Notes under the pieces: generated by a model
Databases searched by the model: none
The model's input: the letters and a program-made list of their open reading frames with translations, nothing else
What the model was told of the DNA's origin: nothing
Program-made: the position numbers and the translations under genes
From: Incurvaria masculella
Taxonomy: Eukaryota > Arthropoda > Insecta > Lepidoptera > Incurvariidae
Assembly (NCBI GenBank): GCA_946894095.1
Contig: OX335653.1
Location: forward strand, 19,721,001-19,785,000
Reading direction: 5' to 3'
Length of the DNA: 64,000 nt
Part shown: piece after piece, positions 20,937 through 32,152 of the stretch
Layout of the letters: every line of letters starts with the position of its first letter
Position numbering within the stretch: the first letter of the stretch is position 1

Positions 20937-21349
20937 TTTTTTTTTTTTTTTTTATGCGACCTGACATGGATGGCTAATACCACACAACTACCGTTATGAT
21001 ATTAGCCCAATACACCACATTCCCGAAGGAATTAGGTGCCATGCCAGGACCTTCCCTTTATGAGCACGGCTACATTGAACTGGATGGAAAACACGGACAA
21101 TTTTTCATTGCCGCTTCGACCATCTTTTCATCCAATGCGATGGTACCAACCCGGGCGGGCTTAAACCCTACCACCTAGTAGGGGAAGGGGACCTACAGTT
21201 TTACATGGATTCCGAACCATGGAGCAGCTCGCATTCGTGACGAAATGCACTTATCGAACTCTGAAAGAGAAAGACAGTGGTGCAAGTTGGTATTGAACCC
21301 GGGCCTCTGGTACGCTAGGCCGGTCCCCGCGCCACTAGGCTACGAGCCG
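20937..21349 (-). mobile_element. Full-length tRNA-headed SINE, mirror copy
   Basis: Reverse complement of 20070-20482, including the T17 run, B-box and A-box. It is part of the palindrome, not an independent insertion. Confidence 0.88.
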
Positions 21350-21828
21350 CTCGTAGCCTAGTGCATGTCAGTATGCATACAGTTAAAATACTTGCATGTC
21401 ATATAGTTCACAAATATCACATATATATGCACATGACGCCGCTTTAATGATAAACCGCCATAATGCATGATCGCAGCACAATTCGTTTCTTCTACAGACA
21501 TACATACTTCTTTCTCAACGTTTAGGTTGCTTTCTTTATGAACATACATATATTTTTTCCGAAACGAATCTTCACCACTGTACATTTTCTCGCCGCACTG
21601 TGTACAACCCCGTAGAAAGTGCGTGGCCACGCGTATTTTTCCGAGAATCGAGCCACAGCGGCGGATTTTCAACCCCAGCTCGGCAACCCTCTTGTAAGTA
21701 CAAGCCAGCCAACCTATCTTGGCACGTCATTTACGTATATCATTAAACGATAAGCTACATCGACACCTCTGCATTTAAATGAAAATTAACTCATTGTAAT
21801 AAGCTTGTACACGATGCTTTTATCCCAT

Positions 21829-22061
21829 TATACTACATTCCCAAAGCAATTAGGTGCCCTGCCAGGACCTTCCCTTTATGATCACGGCTAAATTGAACTT
21901 GATAGAAAACACGGACGATTTTCATTGCCGCTCCAACCATATTTTCATCCAATGCGGTAGTACCAACCCGGGTAGTCTTAACCCTACTACCTAGTGGGGA
22001 AGGAGACTTACAGTTTTACATCAGTTCCGAACCATGGAACAGCTCGCATTCGTAAGAAAAT
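21829..22061 (-). mobile_element. SINE body fragment, mirror copy
   Basis: Reverse complement of 19358-19590 within the right palindrome arm. Confidence 0.7.
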
Positions 22062-23119
22062 GCACCTAGCTAATTGACAATGAGACATAAAGTGGTACAT
22101 GACAGGGCGAGAGTAAGCTTGGTAATATAGGATTATATGCTAATTATGTTACCTCTGTAAGCCCTGCAGTGGGTGGCACTGGAGCAATTTAAGATGATCT
22201 TAGATTCGAATAGATTAACTTTAATAAATGTGACCACAAAGGGATGGGGACATGGGGACATCAAGGAATAGATTAAAATCCCCTTCTCCAAAGTTAAAAT
22301 CCTCGTGAAAGAATCACTCTGTGACACAAGTCTAGAAGGTTCGCATGTCGGCTTGGGCATTGGTTTGAGCGCCCAATCCAGTGTATATATTCTTTGCCCA
22401 CACTCAACTTCACGTGGTCTGCGTGATGTTCGCGTGTGACTGCGCGATGACCAATTACATTCAATTGAAGTTGAAAGCATTATTAATTAAGATATCGATC
22501 TGAGCGCATCGTAAACTAACGTATGTGCGGCCCCTTCCCCAGAAAGACTAGCTCTTTGAGGTTGGCTGTGATGCCTGCTCGTAGATTGTATCGCCGGACA
22601 CGCGTTATATTTTAATTTTATTAATTGCACATTCCCTGTTTAAAAATATCTATTTCATGTTTTTTTTATTAGATTTGTCAACAAAAGTACAGCTCTAAAC
22701 GTTCAAGTAATTAGCATACATTGAAATTTAGCCTGAGTGAACTCTCAGTAATAGACAAACACAACGTGTAAAATCACAATGCATCTTAACCTCATGAGAA
22801 TATTCAATAAAAGTTTTGTTTTTGACATAGAAGAAGATAAAATATCTTCTTGGTTTCACGAAGGTATAAAGAAGAGAAAAAAAAACCGAAAAACCCAAAC
22901 TAGCTTACAATAAAAAATTAATGATGATATTCAAAATTTCCATTTTAAAGCTGTTGTTTGATGCCCTCAACTCCTCTTATTAGTTTGTCATCAAGCCGTG
23001 CAGTGTAGTATTTTAACTAAGCTTTCATATTTTAATTGCCTTGTAGTATATCTACAATTTCTTTATTTCGTCTGCTAATAAATTTGCAGTTCTTTCATAA
23101 CCAGTTAAGTGTAACATGA

Positions 23120-23523
23120 TTCCATCCAGTTCAATGTAGCCGTGCTCATAAAGGGAAGGTCCTGGCATGGCACCTAATTCCTTCGGGAATGTGGTGTATT
23201 GGGCTAATATCATAACGGTAGTTGTGTGGTATTAGCCATCCATGTCAGGTCGCATAAAAAAAAAAAAAAAATTAAAATGATCATATGTCGAATAATGAAT
23301 TTATGCACGTTGAACAGAAGCTAGGAGCTATGTAAATGCTTAGCATTATTTTGTCCAGCATTCGGGGACCGTTCTATATAAAAAGACGGATGCTTACTTT
23401 TACTACTTCTGATTAATGATCAATACATATTATAATTTAGGTCTCATTGCAAAATTAACTTCATAACGATATAATCCGTGACATTGTTCAAAATATATAT
23501 TTAAAATTAAACCCTGACTGAAA
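23120..23523 (+). repeat. Third, direct copy of the inner part of the left arm
   Basis: Repeats about 20330-20734 in the original orientation, starting inside the SINE at TTCCATCCAGTTC and ending at GACTGAAA. Beyond that the sequence is new (AACATTTCAGTAATC). It differs from copy 1 by one base in the A run (16 instead of 17). The junction with the right arm shares only a T or two. 23120-23271 is the 3' end of the SINE. Confidence 0.92.
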
Positions 23524-24576
23524 AACATTTCAGTAATCAGTTCAATTATATTTAAGCAATAAGCACACACTTCACTACTGAATTTTCTATTGTAATGAAT
23601 AAAATAAACAGAGTAGAACTTATTAGGGTTATTTTACCCGTGCATCGCACTACTGAAACTCTTTGGTTTATACTGTGGCAATAGTGAGTCATTTCTGTAG
23701 GGGTGGTTTGATGACGGTGCGAGGAAGAATTTTTAAGGCTTCTGTCACCTGAGGAACGGAGAACCATTTCGAAGACGGCATGTTTCAAATGAATAATATT
23801 TTTTTAGTAGTCCCCTATCCCTATAAAATATTGCAAACTAAAAAAACTCGGCACACAATTTTGGGCCACTCGGCCCCAAATTATGTACTCATGAGGATAT
23901 TTTAAATTAGACATATATCAATCCAGTACACCTTCAGGAACTCTTTTCCCACTTTCCTGTATTTACCCACAGCGGGAATATTGTATACTCGCCTGCGCCT
24001 ACTGGTGTACTGGCGAGACAGTTCAACCCCTAGGTCGCTCCCCCGAGTGCAATGGTAAAATGAAGGCTTCTCGGAATCCGGGAAAATATATTTATTTGGA
24101 CTGGGCGGACTCATGAATAAGTATGTGCTCGTAGATAATTAAATAGCTAAGTTTCTTTAATATGTTCATTCGGATAGTTTATATCAAGCAAGAGATGGAG
24201 GTTCCCACGCTGTTGTAATTCGACATTACTTGGCTGCAGATTGTAGCATCTTGGCAATATTTTATCAAGATATCATCTTGTTGGCTTATAACTTGAAATA
24301 ATTCTTATAATAGAAGATATTTTCTACATATTATGTCAAAGAAGGTACCAGCGAAGTTTACGTGTAAATGTAATAAATCGGAATAGTAAAAGTCAGATAT
24401 AGTGGCTCTTACGTTTTTCCTGCGTTGACGTTCAAAACCTCCACAGAAAGCAACACAAAACCACCTCTATTTATTGGGATTGTGGGATACTGTCCTTTAA
24501 ATCGAATACTTTAAACTAGTATGTACACTCTTGCAATATTTCCGATCAGTTGCTACTCTATTTTCCGTCAGTTTGT
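23524..24576. other. Intergenic flank of the palindrome
   Basis: No supported gene or repeat. The short ORFs show no recognisable domain. Confidence 0.5.
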
Positions 24577-24710
24577 ACCTATTTTCATTCAATGCAATTG
24601 TACAAACCAGGCTAAGCCTTACCACCTGGTATAGGGGAAGGAGCCTTACAATTTTACATAGATTCAGAACCACGAACAACTCGTAACGAAATGCACTCAT
24701 CTAAATCAGA
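24577..24710 (-). mobile_element. Diverged SINE body fragment
   Basis: TTTTCATTCAATGCAATTGT, CCTTACCACCTGGTA, ACAATTTTACATAGATTC and CGTAACGAAATGCACTCATC follow the antisense SINE body with many substitutions, so this is an old copy. Confidence 0.6.
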
Positions 24711-25023
24711 AAAAAAAAGTTAGGCATGAATGTGGACAGAATATGAATCTATAACTTTTGGTAGGGAGGGCCAGTCACTGCCAAGGAACTGAGCCTTCAG
24801 AATAAAACGGAACATTTAAAACGATTAGAAATAACAATAGATAAAGGAGTAGATCGCAATAAGGTTTTGCAAGGCTGTGTTGCGGTCAGGTGTCGGCTTG
24901 CCAAATACAAAATCGATAGCGTTCCCTGCGAAGGGTGCTGGCGGCGGCGGTGAGGGGGGAGGGGATCGCTGTTCCGTCGCCGCGTCGCGTCGGTACGGAA
25001 CGGTACCCCCTCGCTAAACTCAC

Positions 25024-25122
25024 CTTTGCGGAACCATCCAAACCGATATCTACATTGCAAAAACTTTCGGGGTGAGCTTGATCAATCAGTTCCCTATGGT
25101 GGAGGCTTTTCACCAGACACAT
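25024..25122 (-). CDS. Candidate coding exon, unknown gene
   Basis: On the minus strand an open 33-codon segment begins at ATGTGTCTGGTG and reads MCLVKSLHHRELIDQ, later NVDIGLDGSAK. It ends at CCGCAAAG followed by GTGAGT, a strong splice donor. The segment is preceded by GTGTAG, a possible but pyrimidine-poor acceptor. Base composition is higher in GC than the surroundings, and a GC-rich stretch follows (24930-25010). I do not recognise the protein. It could be an internal exon in the same frame or an unannotated repeat. Confidence 0.25.
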
Positions 25123-25124
25123 CT

Positions 25125-25966
25125 ACACTTACATTTTGATCACAGTATCTATTTATTTATATCCCCAGGACATATCTACAAGGCTCAAGTTCTAGTTTGA
25201 CTATTATATGGGCCAACTGGCCTGAAGAATAATAGTACTTATTCTGTGGCCAAACCATGCTCGGGATATTGTTAAATAAAAGTGCAGGGAATGAATAACT
25301 CAGAAGACCTTATCAGAAAATCGACAAGCTTAACGGCTGTGGGAGGTATTCCATAGGCTTCTAGTGAAAGAGATTCCTACTAAATCAACCAATTCGATAG
25401 CCAGTATGGTATAGTATAGTTGTACAGCTCATGAGCAAGATTCCATTTGAAGAAAATATCTTTTCATGGAGCCGTCAATGAGGACATTGCTGTTACCAAA
25501 CTAGTAATAGACATCACAAGAACGATCAGTGATAAGAACATTACATCTAACCACAAAACAGTTTTACATTCGAAGATATTGCCCCAAATGATAATGTCCT
25601 TATATAAATCTCGTTTTAGTGTATGATGGTTGACAAGTTTTGTTTCAAATAGTACATACCTAACAGCATTAGAGCACATTAGGTTCACTAATGCTGTCAT
25701 TAAAAAAAAGTCACTCTCAACCGGAATGACAACGAGACTAATACAAAACAGGTCAAAATCCTTGGTTGCATTTAACATACCTAGATAGCTAGGTATGCTA
25801 AACTGTACCTACATGATCGGTACTACTGGAACAACACTGAATCAGTAATTCCAACAATGAAGGTACATATACAATTACCTAATGCTGTTACATTCTGTAA
25901 GCGTGGATAAAATATCTGGTTACTGCTAATTTTCAAAATAAAATATATCCTTCCTTATTTTTCGCA
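25125..25966. other. Intergenic, no supported gene
   Basis: The 104-codon minus-strand ORF at 25464-25778 is hydrophobic in part but has no motif or splice context I trust. Confidence 0.45.
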
Positions 25967-25970
25967 TTAA

Positions 25971-26494
25971 GGTGGCCCAACCCGCTCAACTCCCCATACA
26001 AACGGGGAAAGAAGATCACGCCCATATTTCTTATCAGATATCCCAAATTTTGCTCAAAAGAGCTTTATTTCATCGAAATAGATGTCTGATGACCGTTGGC
26101 ATTGTAAAATTGTGTTTGGTTTCTAAGTTATACGGTCCGATAGTTCGAATTTTTCGCGCGTTTTATGCAATAACTTTGGTGGTTTATTACGCAATAATAA
26201 AGTAAGAAAATCTTAAAAAGATTAGTCATCAGACATAGCTTATTTAATCAAGATTTATAATTTATTTGGTTTTAGTTAGATTTTTAACTGCAACGGTCGT
26301 GGTTTACTTTTAGCTATTTATTTTATCGTTTTGAAATTTTCGTAAATGCACTATGCACATTGTCTTTTTACATGGTGCATCTTCCTCATCACGGAGCCTG
26401 TCTATTTCTTTGAAACAGAGAAGGTCCCAGAGACGCAACAGCACGGTTTTGTGCAGTGCCCGCGAATGAGTTAGTCCCGCCGGGTTGGGCCACC
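25971..26494 (+). mobile_element. TTAA-flanked MITE, family 1, copy 1
   Basis: TTAA lies directly outside both ends (25967-25970 and 26495-26498). The terminal inverted repeats are GGTGGCCCAACCCG and its reverse complement. The size is 524 bp and it is non-coding. TTAA target duplication is the hallmark of the piggyBac superfamily, so a piggyBac-type transposase is the likely mobiliser (inference). Confidence 0.85.
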
Positions 26495-26499
26495 TTAAG

Positions 26500-26959
26500 A
26501 AGAAAGAAGATAGAGCTATAATTACCATAACTATAACACCAACCAAACATTGTGCACTCCAGGCTAAATATATTATTCTGATTTATGGGACACTAGCTGC
26601 CTGTTTTAGGGTTTTTACATTCCCTACCTGTGATTTTTAATTTAAGAAAGTCATTACCCACTTTCCACCATAAATTCCCCTTACTACGGACGATAACTGC
26701 TTACGAGCATCGTAATGATTAACTAGATTTTTGAAAATCTGGATTCTAAAATATATTTGAGAAATCTACGTCCGTGTGTTTTAATTTTTTGTATAGACCT
26801 TTTAGATTTGAAAATGTTGGCTAATAAATATTGGAAAAAAGTTGTCTTTTAACGATCATTTAATATTTTTTACTGAAAAAGAATTACAAAAAATTATTTC
26901 AATCTGACAATGTTTAGGGGTGAGGAAGCGTTAGGGGCCTGGAAGACTATTTCGCTAGT
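26500..26959. other. Spacer between two MITE copies
   Basis: AT-rich sequence with nothing I can assign. Confidence 0.5.
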
Positions 26960-26963
26960 TTAA

Positions 26964-27509
26964 TGGCAGACGCCCATCCCGCTCATCTCCCCATACAAAA
27001 GGGGAAAGAAGATCACGCCCATATTTCTTGTCAGAGATCAAAAATTTTGCTCAAAATAGCTTTATTTGATCGAACTAGATGTCTGATGACCATTGGCATT
27101 GTAAAATTGTGTTTGGTTTCTTAGTTATAAGGTCCGAAAGTTCGATTTTTTCGCGCGTTTTATACAATAACTTTGGAGGTGGATTACGCTATGACAAAGT
27201 AAGAACATCTTAAAAAGATTAGTCATCAGACATAGCTTATTTAATCAAGATTTATAATCTATTTGGTTTTTATTAGATTTTGGACAACAGCGGTCGTGGT
27301 TTACTTTTAGCTATAAGTCGTTTTGTAATTAAAATTTTCGTAAATCTTACCAAATCATACACTATGCACATTGTCTTTTTTGTGGACATTTAGCATCTTC
27401 CTCATCATGGACCCTGTCTTTTTCCTTGAAACATAGAAGGTCCCAGAGCGCGATAGCACGGTTTTGTACCGTGCCCGCGAATGAGTTAGTCCCGCCGGGT
27501 TGGGCCGCC
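26964..27509 (+). mobile_element. TTAA-flanked MITE, family 1, copy 2
   Basis: Same orientation and order as copy 1 (GGGGAAAGAAGATCACGCCC, TTGTCAGAGATCAAAAATT, CGGGTTGGGCCGCC). TTAA flanks at 26960-26963 and 27510-27513. The left terminus is eroded (GACGCCCATCCCG). Confidence 0.82.
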
Positions 27510-27745
27510 TTAAAATTTGTAAATCTAAAATTTCCTGTGACTAAGGTTCGTTTCGTAAATTTTCCCAAACGGGTTTCGAATGTTATTATGAAAATGCATG
27601 GATTTTTCAAAATTCAATGTTTTAAATAAGGGTAGTTGATTTGTTTGAAATACAGGTACATTTCCTAAAGCAATGCAGGTATGATAAAATCAGTCTGCAC
27701 AGACGCGACATTTCGGACTACACATTTAGTCCATATCCATACAAT

Positions 27746-27846
27746 GAGTGACATATGAGGACGTTCCTGGAATGGCACCTAGTTCCCATGTGGTGTGTTA
27801 GGCTAATATCTGACGGTCAGTTCGGTATAAGCCATCCATGTCCAGT
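27746..27846 (+). mobile_element. SINE 3' fragment with short A tail
   Basis: TTCCTGGAATGGCACCTAGT, GGCTAATATCTGACGGTCAG and AGCCATCCATGTCCAGTTAG followed by AAAAAA. Only the 3' third is present, as expected from 5' truncation. Confidence 0.7.
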
Positions 27847-28082
27847 TAGATAAAAAAGACCTTAATTTAAAATCATACTATCCAATGCTCCTTAAGATAT
27901 ATCGATGCTATGATTCATTGAGGTACCTACCTACCTAAAGACACACCGGCCGGCTAGGTGGGAGCTGCTCCGCCAACGGATGACCTTGCGGAGGAATTGG
28001 CTTCAATTGGCAGACAGCATGAGCAGGCGCTCAGCCAGCGTGCATTTTGCAGGAAAACATTGCTTGCAAATGTTCGTCATTA

Positions 28083-28358
28083 TGAAAAACCCGACCAAGA
28101 GTTCCGTACCATAATACAACATTTAACACAAAAAACACCTTTTTGTATGGGGGACCGCTTTGTTTTTAATTATTTTCTAATTTGACCTATTTGTTGTTAT
28201 AGCGGCATAATAAATACACACTCTGTAAAAAAAAACAGCTGCCTAACTATTACGGTTTATGAGATACAGCCCTGTGACAGACAGACGGACGGACGGACGG
28301 ACAGCGGAGGCTTAGTAATAGGGTTCCGTTGGTACACTATGTGTACGAAAGCCTAAAA
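28083..28358 (+). mobile_element. GGTTCCG dispersed repeat, sense copy
   Basis: Runs from CCGACCAAGAGTTCCGTACC through TTGTTGTTATAGCGGC and TTATGAGATACAGCCCTGTG to a GGAC tandem run (about 28287-28302) and AATAGGGTTCCGTTGG. This layout recurs at 29756-30029, 43797-44043, 45772-46077, 56456-56732 and 60757-61012. It is a well-known type of repeat in Lepidoptera. No coding capacity is visible. Confidence 0.8.
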
Positions 28359-28704
28359 AGCGCATGTTTCTGTTCGATGGGTGCATCGACGAGTTTTAGA
28401 TTATATCGATGGATGGGTGTTTCTAAAATTGCAAGGACAATGTCTCCAATAAGCAAGTTACCCACAGTTACGACTGAATAAGTCGCATCGACTCAGAATG
28501 ATGTATAATGTCCGCAAGCAAACTTACGACGCGTTAAAACTGGCCCTAGTTCGAGTTTTACGTTGTGGATATCGATCGGCTCACGTTTTGAAATGTGGAT
28601 GATAAGCTAACAACAATGCACAAGTTCGAGTTTACTTTCCTCCACATGTTAAGATATATTACGGTTTTGCGTCGCCTTTTTATTAGTAAACCATACTAAA
28701 ATAA

Positions 28705-29434
28705 CTCCCCGGGTGAACAGGCAAGTGAGTGATATCTGACATTTAGTTGCATTTAGTGGTGCCGCTGACTGGTAAATATCTTTTCACTTGGGCAAAAAAC
28801 ACGTCCCGTCGTTTGACAGTTTTAAGGCGGCCCAACCCGGCGGGCCTAACTCATTCGCGGGCACGGTACAAAACCGTGCTGTTGCGCTTTGGGACCTTCT
28901 CTGTTTCAAAGAATAAGACAGGCTCCGTGATGAGGAAGATGCAACATGTCCACAAAAAAGACAATGTGCATAGTGTATGATTTGGTAAGATTGACGAAAA
29001 TTTTAATTTCAAAACGACTTATAGCTAAAAGTAAACCACGACCGCTGTAGTCAAAAATCGAACAAAAACCAAATAGGTCATGAATCTTGATTAAATAAGC
29101 TATGTCTGATGACTAATCTTTTTACGATGTTCTTACTTTATCATTGCGTAATCCACCTCCAAAGTTATCGTATAAAACGCGCGAAAAATTCGAACTTTCG
29201 GACCTTATAACTTGAAACCAAACACAATTTTACAATGCCAATGGTCATCAGACATCTAATTCGATCAAATAAAGCTATTTTGAGCAAAATATTAGATCTC
29301 TGACAAGAAATATGGGCGTGATCTTCTTTCCCCTTTTGTATGGGGAGATGAGCGGGTTGGGCCACCTTAAGACAGACAGAACAATTTTACGAAATGCAAC
29401 TAAACGTCAAATTTACTAACTCACTTGCCTTTTC
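28705..29434. mobile_element. TIR element split by a nested MITE
   Basis: The outer element starts GTGAACAGGCAAGTGAGTGA and continues TTTAGTTGCATTTAGTG. Its right end is the inverted counterpart, AAATGCAACTAAACGTC then ACTCACTTGCC. A TTAA MITE (28826-29366) lies in the middle at a TTAA site. Removing it would leave an element of about 190 bp, the size of the related piece at 7319-7510. Confidence 0.65.
28826..29366 (-). mobile_element. TTAA-flanked MITE, family 1, copy 3 (nested, inverted)
   Basis: TTAA at 28822-28825 and 29367-29370. The termini GGCGGCCCAACCCGG and CGGGTTGGGCCACC, and the interior, are the reverse complement of copies 1 and 2. Confidence 0.85.
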
Positions 29435-29436
29435 CG

Positions 29437-29610
29437 GCCAAGTGCGAGTCGGACTCGCACAGGAAGGGTTTTTTAGGAATAAACAGTGACACATGTGGTT
29501 TCACAGGGACGTTACCATACTGTTAACTCACTTGCCTTTTCATCTGGCGAGTTCATTTAAAGTATGGTAACGTCACTGTTTATTTCTAAAAAACCGGCCA
29601 AGTGCGTAAA
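29437..29610. repeat. Fold-back patch made of two repeat types
   Basis: CCGGCCAAGTGCGAGTCGGA (start of the GGTTCCG repeat) then TTTTTTAGGAATAAACAGTG. After a segment of the CTCACTTGCC / GGCGAGTTCATTTA repeat, the inverse GTCACTGTTTATTTCTAAAA follows, then CCGGCCAAGTGCG again. The two flanks form a hairpin around the second repeat. Confidence 0.6.
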
Positions 29611-29755
29611 AGTAAAAATATTAGGGAGAACGGTTGGACTACGGACTCGCGAAACGCAATATGGTTTGCTCGCCCTGCCCAGAGGCCAAGATATTGACAT
29701 AAAATTACCTCCTCCTTTTTTGAAGTCGGTTAATAATGTCTTTCTGGCAGTCTCG

Positions 29756-30029
29756 TTTTTAGGGTTCAGTAACCAAAGGGTGCAAACGGAACCCTATTAC
29801 CAAGCCTCCGCTGTCCGTCGGTCACAGGTCTGTATCTCATGAACCGTAATAGGTAGGCAGCTGAAATTTTCAGAGTTTGTGTTTTTTATTTTGCCGCTAT
29901 AACAACAAATAGGTAAAATAAAAAATAATGAAAATCAAAGGGGGGCCCATACGAAAGTCGTGATTTTTTGGTGTTGATGGTACGGAACCCTTCGTGTGCG
30001 AGTCCGACTCGCAATTGGCCGGTTTTTAT
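29756..30029 (-). mobile_element. GGTTCCG dispersed repeat, antisense copy
   Basis: Begins TTTAGGGTTCAGTAACC, then CGGAACCCTATTACCAAGCC, GCCGCTATAACAACAAATAG, and ends GTCCGACTCGCAATTGGCCG. The layout is complete, but the GGAC run is reduced. Confidence 0.8.
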
Positions 30030-32102
30030 TGCTCCGTAAGAAAAAAAGTGTATGGTGGCCCGAGCTAGGTGATAAGTACGTGTAAGTAACTGCCTACATA
30101 GGTAGGCATGTTGAACCAATGACACTTAAACTAAACCACACCAAGAAGTGGTCTGTTAATTGATCAAGTCACTTGTCTTTCGATTGCAAATGAAATGATT
30201 ATAATATCATAGCAACAATAAAATATCCGTAGAATGTTTTTATTTTGTATATGTTTTTAAATAGTTACCTACCACAATATATGTAGGTAGGTATTTCGGA
30301 TCAATTAAAAGAAATTATCTTTGACGGTACGCACCGTTCTGTCGTATATCCGCACCGGGCTTGATCCGCATCTTCCTTTCTCAGTGTGTCCCCTGGGAGT
30401 GAACTGTCACTCCACTGTCGTACCTTCACGGCGCGGCTCTCCCTCCGAGGGTAGGCGCACAACTCACATTCCACTGACTCAGCCAAGGGACTCACGATAC
30501 TCGAATAGATCATTAATAACCACTTTTCACATTGTTTTTTGCAGAACAAAACACAAGAAAAAACACTGCAACGTAAACAATAACAATTTTAACAATAACA
30601 ATAATAATTTACAATGGTTTACGCATTTTGACAGCTGTTCAAAGATAGAACGCGCTCCCCCAACTAGTAAAGCGAGAGTGAATGAATGAGCGAGCGAGAC
30701 TGACTGGGGTGAACGTAGTCACACGCGACGGGATCGCATCGGGATCACAAATAGACCGGGATTAAGTAGCACGTCCACGACGTTTTGAGACTTAACGATA
30801 TGCTTTGTTATTTTTAATGATTTGAATAGAAACCACTTTGAATAGAAACCTCAATTTTAAAGTAGACGGAAAAAATAAAATAAGAATAGTAGTTACGCAA
30901 GTTATTCAAGATAACTTCACTTAATTGTTATTATAACTATAAAAAAGTGGTAAACAAAAGAAAGGCAACCAATGGATTTTATTGATATTACGAAGGCTGG
31001 TAAGTAGCCGTTCTTCTTTGAGGGTGAAACATTCCCAACTCCTTCTCCATAAAAATGTAACGATTTTATGGTTGAACTAAAATTATTGTTACGTTGGAAA
31101 CACTCATGAACAGTACAATTCAAAAAACAAGACAGCAACACTCGTGTGATTCATGAACACCGTCTAGTATAATTTGCTCCGTAATTAAGACAAGGTATAT
31201 AGGTAATATTTTTTCCATAAGGATAAGAAACACGCTATAGACGAAAAGGAAATTGCATATTATTTGACGCAGAAAGCAGGGTGTTATTCGTGTACGCTCC
31301 AATATGTACAGAGAAAACCAACGTTATTAAACGGATCACGATTCCACAGCCGCCGAATACACCGATCGCGCAGGCGCCGCGCACACAACTACGCGAGCAG
31401 CGCACAACTTCAGACTGGTCGCCATCTTTGGTATTTTTTACTAGCTGTTTGGTCGCGGTCGCGCCTATTGCTGCAATGCATACCTGTATAAATGTATAGA
31501 TAATGCAATTGGCGGGTCTCTATAGATAATAAACTCGAGAAGAATGTGCCGGAAAATAGTCAAAAGTCACGAATATATGTATCTATTTACGTATAATTTT
31601 ACTCATTTAAAATGGCTGAGAGCATCCAGCGCCGGATTTAAGGGAAAACAACCGGGGCCACTTCCGGGGCCTCCAAAAAAAAGGGGCCCGGCATAAATAG
31701 TACTCACAAAAAATGATAAACCGAAATATGCATGCCTTGGGCACCCTTTTTATTTTGATAAATATTCAGTTGATTAAATAGTTATTGTTCTGAAAAATTT
31801 CAATTCATCGATGAAGGAGTATTTTTAATCATTTATCTTTGGAACAGTGTATATCAGGTATTTTAGATACGATGAAATCGAGAAACTTAAATTTTAGGCG
31901 ACAATTTTGCGCTCAAGGAATGCAATATATTCTGACATAACGAAAGAGTACCAAGTAATGATTTGAAAACCATTTTTTTATTTTATATGATTTCGATACT
32001 TATATGTATTTATTGAATTTTAATTTACAAGCATACTAGTTTGATAAGTACGAACAACCTGCCAAAGGAATATCAAGTACTGACAAGTACGTACTACAAT
32101 CT
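30030..32102. other. Intergenic with GC-rich patches
   Basis: No supported gene. 30320-30520 and 30640-30780 are GC-rich and could be promoter or UTR sequence; nothing decides it. 31330-31400 is CG-rich. Near 31628 a CAGCGCCGGATTTA end and CCGGGGCC repeats suggest an unclassified transposon terminus. Confidence 0.4.
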
Positions 32103-32152
32103 CGCACCAGAAATATAATTTATATATTTAAATAAATTATATTTCTGGTGCG
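32103..32152. repeat. Perfect 50-bp hairpin
   Basis: CGCACCAGAAATATAATTTA, the spacer TATATTTAAA, then TAAATTATATTTCTGGTGCG. Arms are 20 bp without mismatch. Function is unknown. Confidence 0.9.

Larger units (their letters stand above)
20747..23120 (-). repeat. Right arm of the giant palindrome (2374 bp)
   Basis: Exact reverse complement of 18299-20672 at every position compared. It holds mirrored SINE copies at 20937-21349 and 21829-22061. The identical arms imply a very recent origin, gene conversion between arms, or an assembly/read artefact. Confidence 0.92.

Noticed and set aside
18939..22480. ORFs of 115, 104 and 60 codons that occur twice in opposite orientation
   Set aside because: They are mirror images caused by the palindrome. 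The 60-codon one lies in the SINE, and the others have no domain or coding signal.
30301..30740. Possible LTR or exon
   Set aside because: GC-rich and open for 82-122 codons on both strands, but no primer-binding site, second LTR, splice context or domain was found.
31628..31700. CAGCGCCGGATTTA end of a hAT-like element
   Set aside because: Only one end is visible, with no partner TIR or target duplication, so it is mentioned only in the gap entry.
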